Shown here piece after piece: positions 53,218 to 54,191 of a stretch of 54,191 bases of DNA. The translations under genes were made by a program, and so were the position numbers. The notes beneath the pieces are model-generated. The model did not search any database, was not told the origin of the DNA, and saw nothing but the letters and a program-made list of their open reading frames with translations. This DNA comes from Bacteroidales bacterium (GTDB lineage Bacteria > Bacteroidota > Bacteroidia > Bacteroidales > UBA7332), in assembly GCA_028687995.1 (NCBI GenBank), contig JAQTZA010000018.1, forward strand, positions 1 through 54,191. The letters run 5' to 3'. Numbering within the stretch: position 1 is the stretch's first letter; every line of letters begins with the position of its first letter.

Positions 53218-53253
53218 TGCAACTCAGTTGCATAAACTTTTTACTTATCTTTG
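53218..53253 (+). promoter_or_regulatory. Candidate Fur-family operator over the promoter of the His-rich gene
   Basis: TGCAACTCAGTTGCA (53218-53232) is a perfect palindrome of two 7-bp arms around one base, the architecture of Fur/Zur boxes. It lies over the -33 region of a promoter whose -7 element is TATCTTTG (53246-53253), predicted start near 53260. Occupation would block transcription of the next gene. Confidence 0.72.
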
Positions 53254-53284
53254 CGGTTGTTCTAACAGTTGTAATCAAATTTCT

Positions 53285-53680
53285 ATGAACAGAATGGGGA
53301 AAAATAGTAAGTTTATTCTAATGTTACTGGCTGGCCTGGTAATATTACTTCATTCTACAATTCCGCACCATCATCATTTCGATTCATACAGCGACCACAA
53401 TAATAGTAATTCTTGCCAATCAGAAAAAAGAGGTGAGTCTTCCAGTGAAGCCAATAAGCATTGTCATGCTCTAAACAATATTGTTTTTACAAAAGCTAAT
53501 GCAATAACTTTCAATGCGAATACTGCATCAACTGCTATGTTGTTTGTTTTCGCTGCATTTGATCTGGTAAGACTCTACGACAGAGTTTTACTAACTATTT
53601 TCCCAATTAAAGATATTGTTATCCTAAAACAATATCTTTCCTCAGAACTATCCTTTAGAGGTCCTCCTACCTTAGTTTAA
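53285..53680 (+). CDS. Small His-rich membrane/exported protein
   Basis: A 131-residue protein with an N-terminal hydrophobic segment (FILMLLAGLVILLHSTIP), a HHHHFDSYSDH stretch directly after it and a second hydrophobic segment (TAMLFVFAAFDLV) near residue 90; it ends in RGPPTLV, a C-terminal pattern I recall from small Bacteroidota proteins next to heavy-metal efflux or TonB-receptor genes. The His, Cys and Ser-rich part (SCQSEKRGESSSEANKHCH) could bind metal ions. The gene follows the Fur-family regulator and its operator. Its start at 53285 lies about 25 nt after the predicted transcription start. Function is inferred only. Confidence 0.7.
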   Translation: MNRMGKNSKFILMLLAGLVILLHSTIPHHHHFDSYSDHNNSNSCQSEKRGESSSEANKHCHALNNIVFTKANAITFNANTASTAMLFVFAAFDLVRLYDRVLLTIFPIKDIVILKQYLSSELSFRGPPTLV

Positions 53681-53754
53681 CTTCTTCTTACTTAGTATTT
53701 TTATTTCCCTGGCAGAAATGTCAGATTCTTGTTCATTTTTAAAATTTAGCTCTA

Positions 53755-54191
53755 ATGAGTAAAAGAAAACTGACAAAAAGGGAATTGCGGGAAAGGCAGG
53801 TTTTCGAAGATAAAAAATTTAATCGGACGTTGCTCATTAGTTTTAGCTCACTTTTCGTTTTTATAATTTTTTATTTAGTGTTTCATACCTTCTGGCATGA
53901 TACAAAATACACCTACCGTCAATATGCATTATATGGCAAGCAAGTTCCGGCAGAACTTGTATGTATGAATGGTGACAAACTTCTCAAGCATGAAAGTATA
54001 AAACTTAGTTACAAAGGAAAAAAATATTCCTTCTGCAACCAAGACTGTTATGATCATTTTGTCAACCACTTTACGGAAGATGCATTTATCTCGGATCCGC
54101 TTTCAGGTGACACTATTTGCAAAGCAGCTGCTTTGTTGGGATTAAAAAATCGAGGGAATCCAGACATTGTTTATTTCCAAAACATAAAAAC
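53755..54191 (+). CDS. TRASH/YHS-like metal-binding membrane protein, partial at the window end
   Basis: The reading frame from the ATG at 53755 is open to the end of the window (145 codons seen). It has a membrane helix (LLISFSSLFVFIIFYLVF, about residues 26-43) and a possible metal-binding finger: Cys near residue 70 (LVCMNG), then 23 residues later FCNQDC, i.e. C-x(23)-C-x(3)-C, close to the TRASH pattern of heavy-metal handling proteins. A further Cys lies at about 123. The gene is 75 bp downstream of the His-rich protein gene, likely in one operon controlled by the Fur-type repressor. Confidence 0.7.
   Translation, partial: MSKRKLTKRELRERQVFEDKKFNRTLLISFSSLFVFIIFYLVFHTFWHDTKYTYRQYALYGKQVPAELVCMNGDKLLKHESIKLSYKGKKYSFCNQDCYDHFVNHFTEDAFISDPLSGDTICKAAALLGLKNRGNPDIVYFQNIK

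Noticed and set aside
53228..53284. TTG start for the His-rich protein
   Set aside because: It lies inside the palindrome and upstream of the predicted transcription start; the ATG at 53285 is in front of the hydrophobic segment.

Overview
The window is bacterial DNA of moderate to low GC from the phylum Bacteroidota, most likely order Bacteroidales. This rests on promoters of the TAnnTTTG type, C-terminal type IX secretion sorting domains, a hybrid two-component regulator, a carbamoyltransferase of the N-succinylornithine type, a tmRNA tag ending NNYALAA and a Bacteroidota-type tyrosine recombinase. The genus cannot be fixed from the sequence; a free-living or fermentative Paludibacter-like or Dysgonomonas-like organism would fit.

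Layout. (1) 1-13.4 kb: a glycosaminoglycan-type degradation locus: sulfatase, two tandem family 8 polysaccharide lyases, a beta-helix protein and their hybrid sensor/regulator, with a divergent N-acetylhexosamine 1-kinase. No SusC/SusD pair is present; it may lie left of the window. (2) 13.4-16.5 kb: DinD, a YitT membrane protein and a Fic protein whose promoter carries palindromic repeats. (3) 16.55-23.5 kb: the most unusual part, seven gene cassettes all on the minus strand, each followed by an attC-like imperfect palindrome of about 120-145 bp, with no integron integrase in the window. This looks like a cluster of attC sites lacking an integrase (CALIN), a form rarely discussed for Bacteroidales. 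In five of seven cassettes the two ends carry matching inverted core sequences, as circular cassette excision predicts. The cargo is mostly envelope or membrane proteins of unknown role. (4) 23.7-30.6 kb: CotH-like and small secreted protein pair, a 225-bp fold-back element with 19-bp terminal repeats and a 5-bp target duplication, a TonB-dependent receptor with a rhodanese, and a FadL-type porin.

(5) 30.8-50.6 kb: mainly core genes: ychF, aminopeptidase P, gamma-carbonic anhydrase, BspA-like leucine-rich repeat protein, LTA-synthase-like protein, succinylornithine carbamoyltransferase, TauE/SafE permease, methyltransferase, lptB, an mlaE-mlaF transporter pair, nadK with a CBS-domain gene, pdxJ, an exbB-exbD-tonB energising unit, a DJ-1 protein, a small coiled-coil protein with zapA, and rny. 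(6) 50.7-54.2 kb: tmRNA (ssrA), then a tyrosine recombinase, a Fur-family regulator, a perfect 7-1-7 palindrome over the next promoter, a His-rich exported protein and the start of a TRASH-domain membrane protein. This is plausibly the left end of an integrated element carrying a metal-responsive module; its right end is outside the window.

Start codons were often moved inwards from the longest reading frame to fit signal peptides, promoters or neighbouring genes; the reasons are given in each entry. No CRISPR array, rRNA or tRNA gene was recognised.
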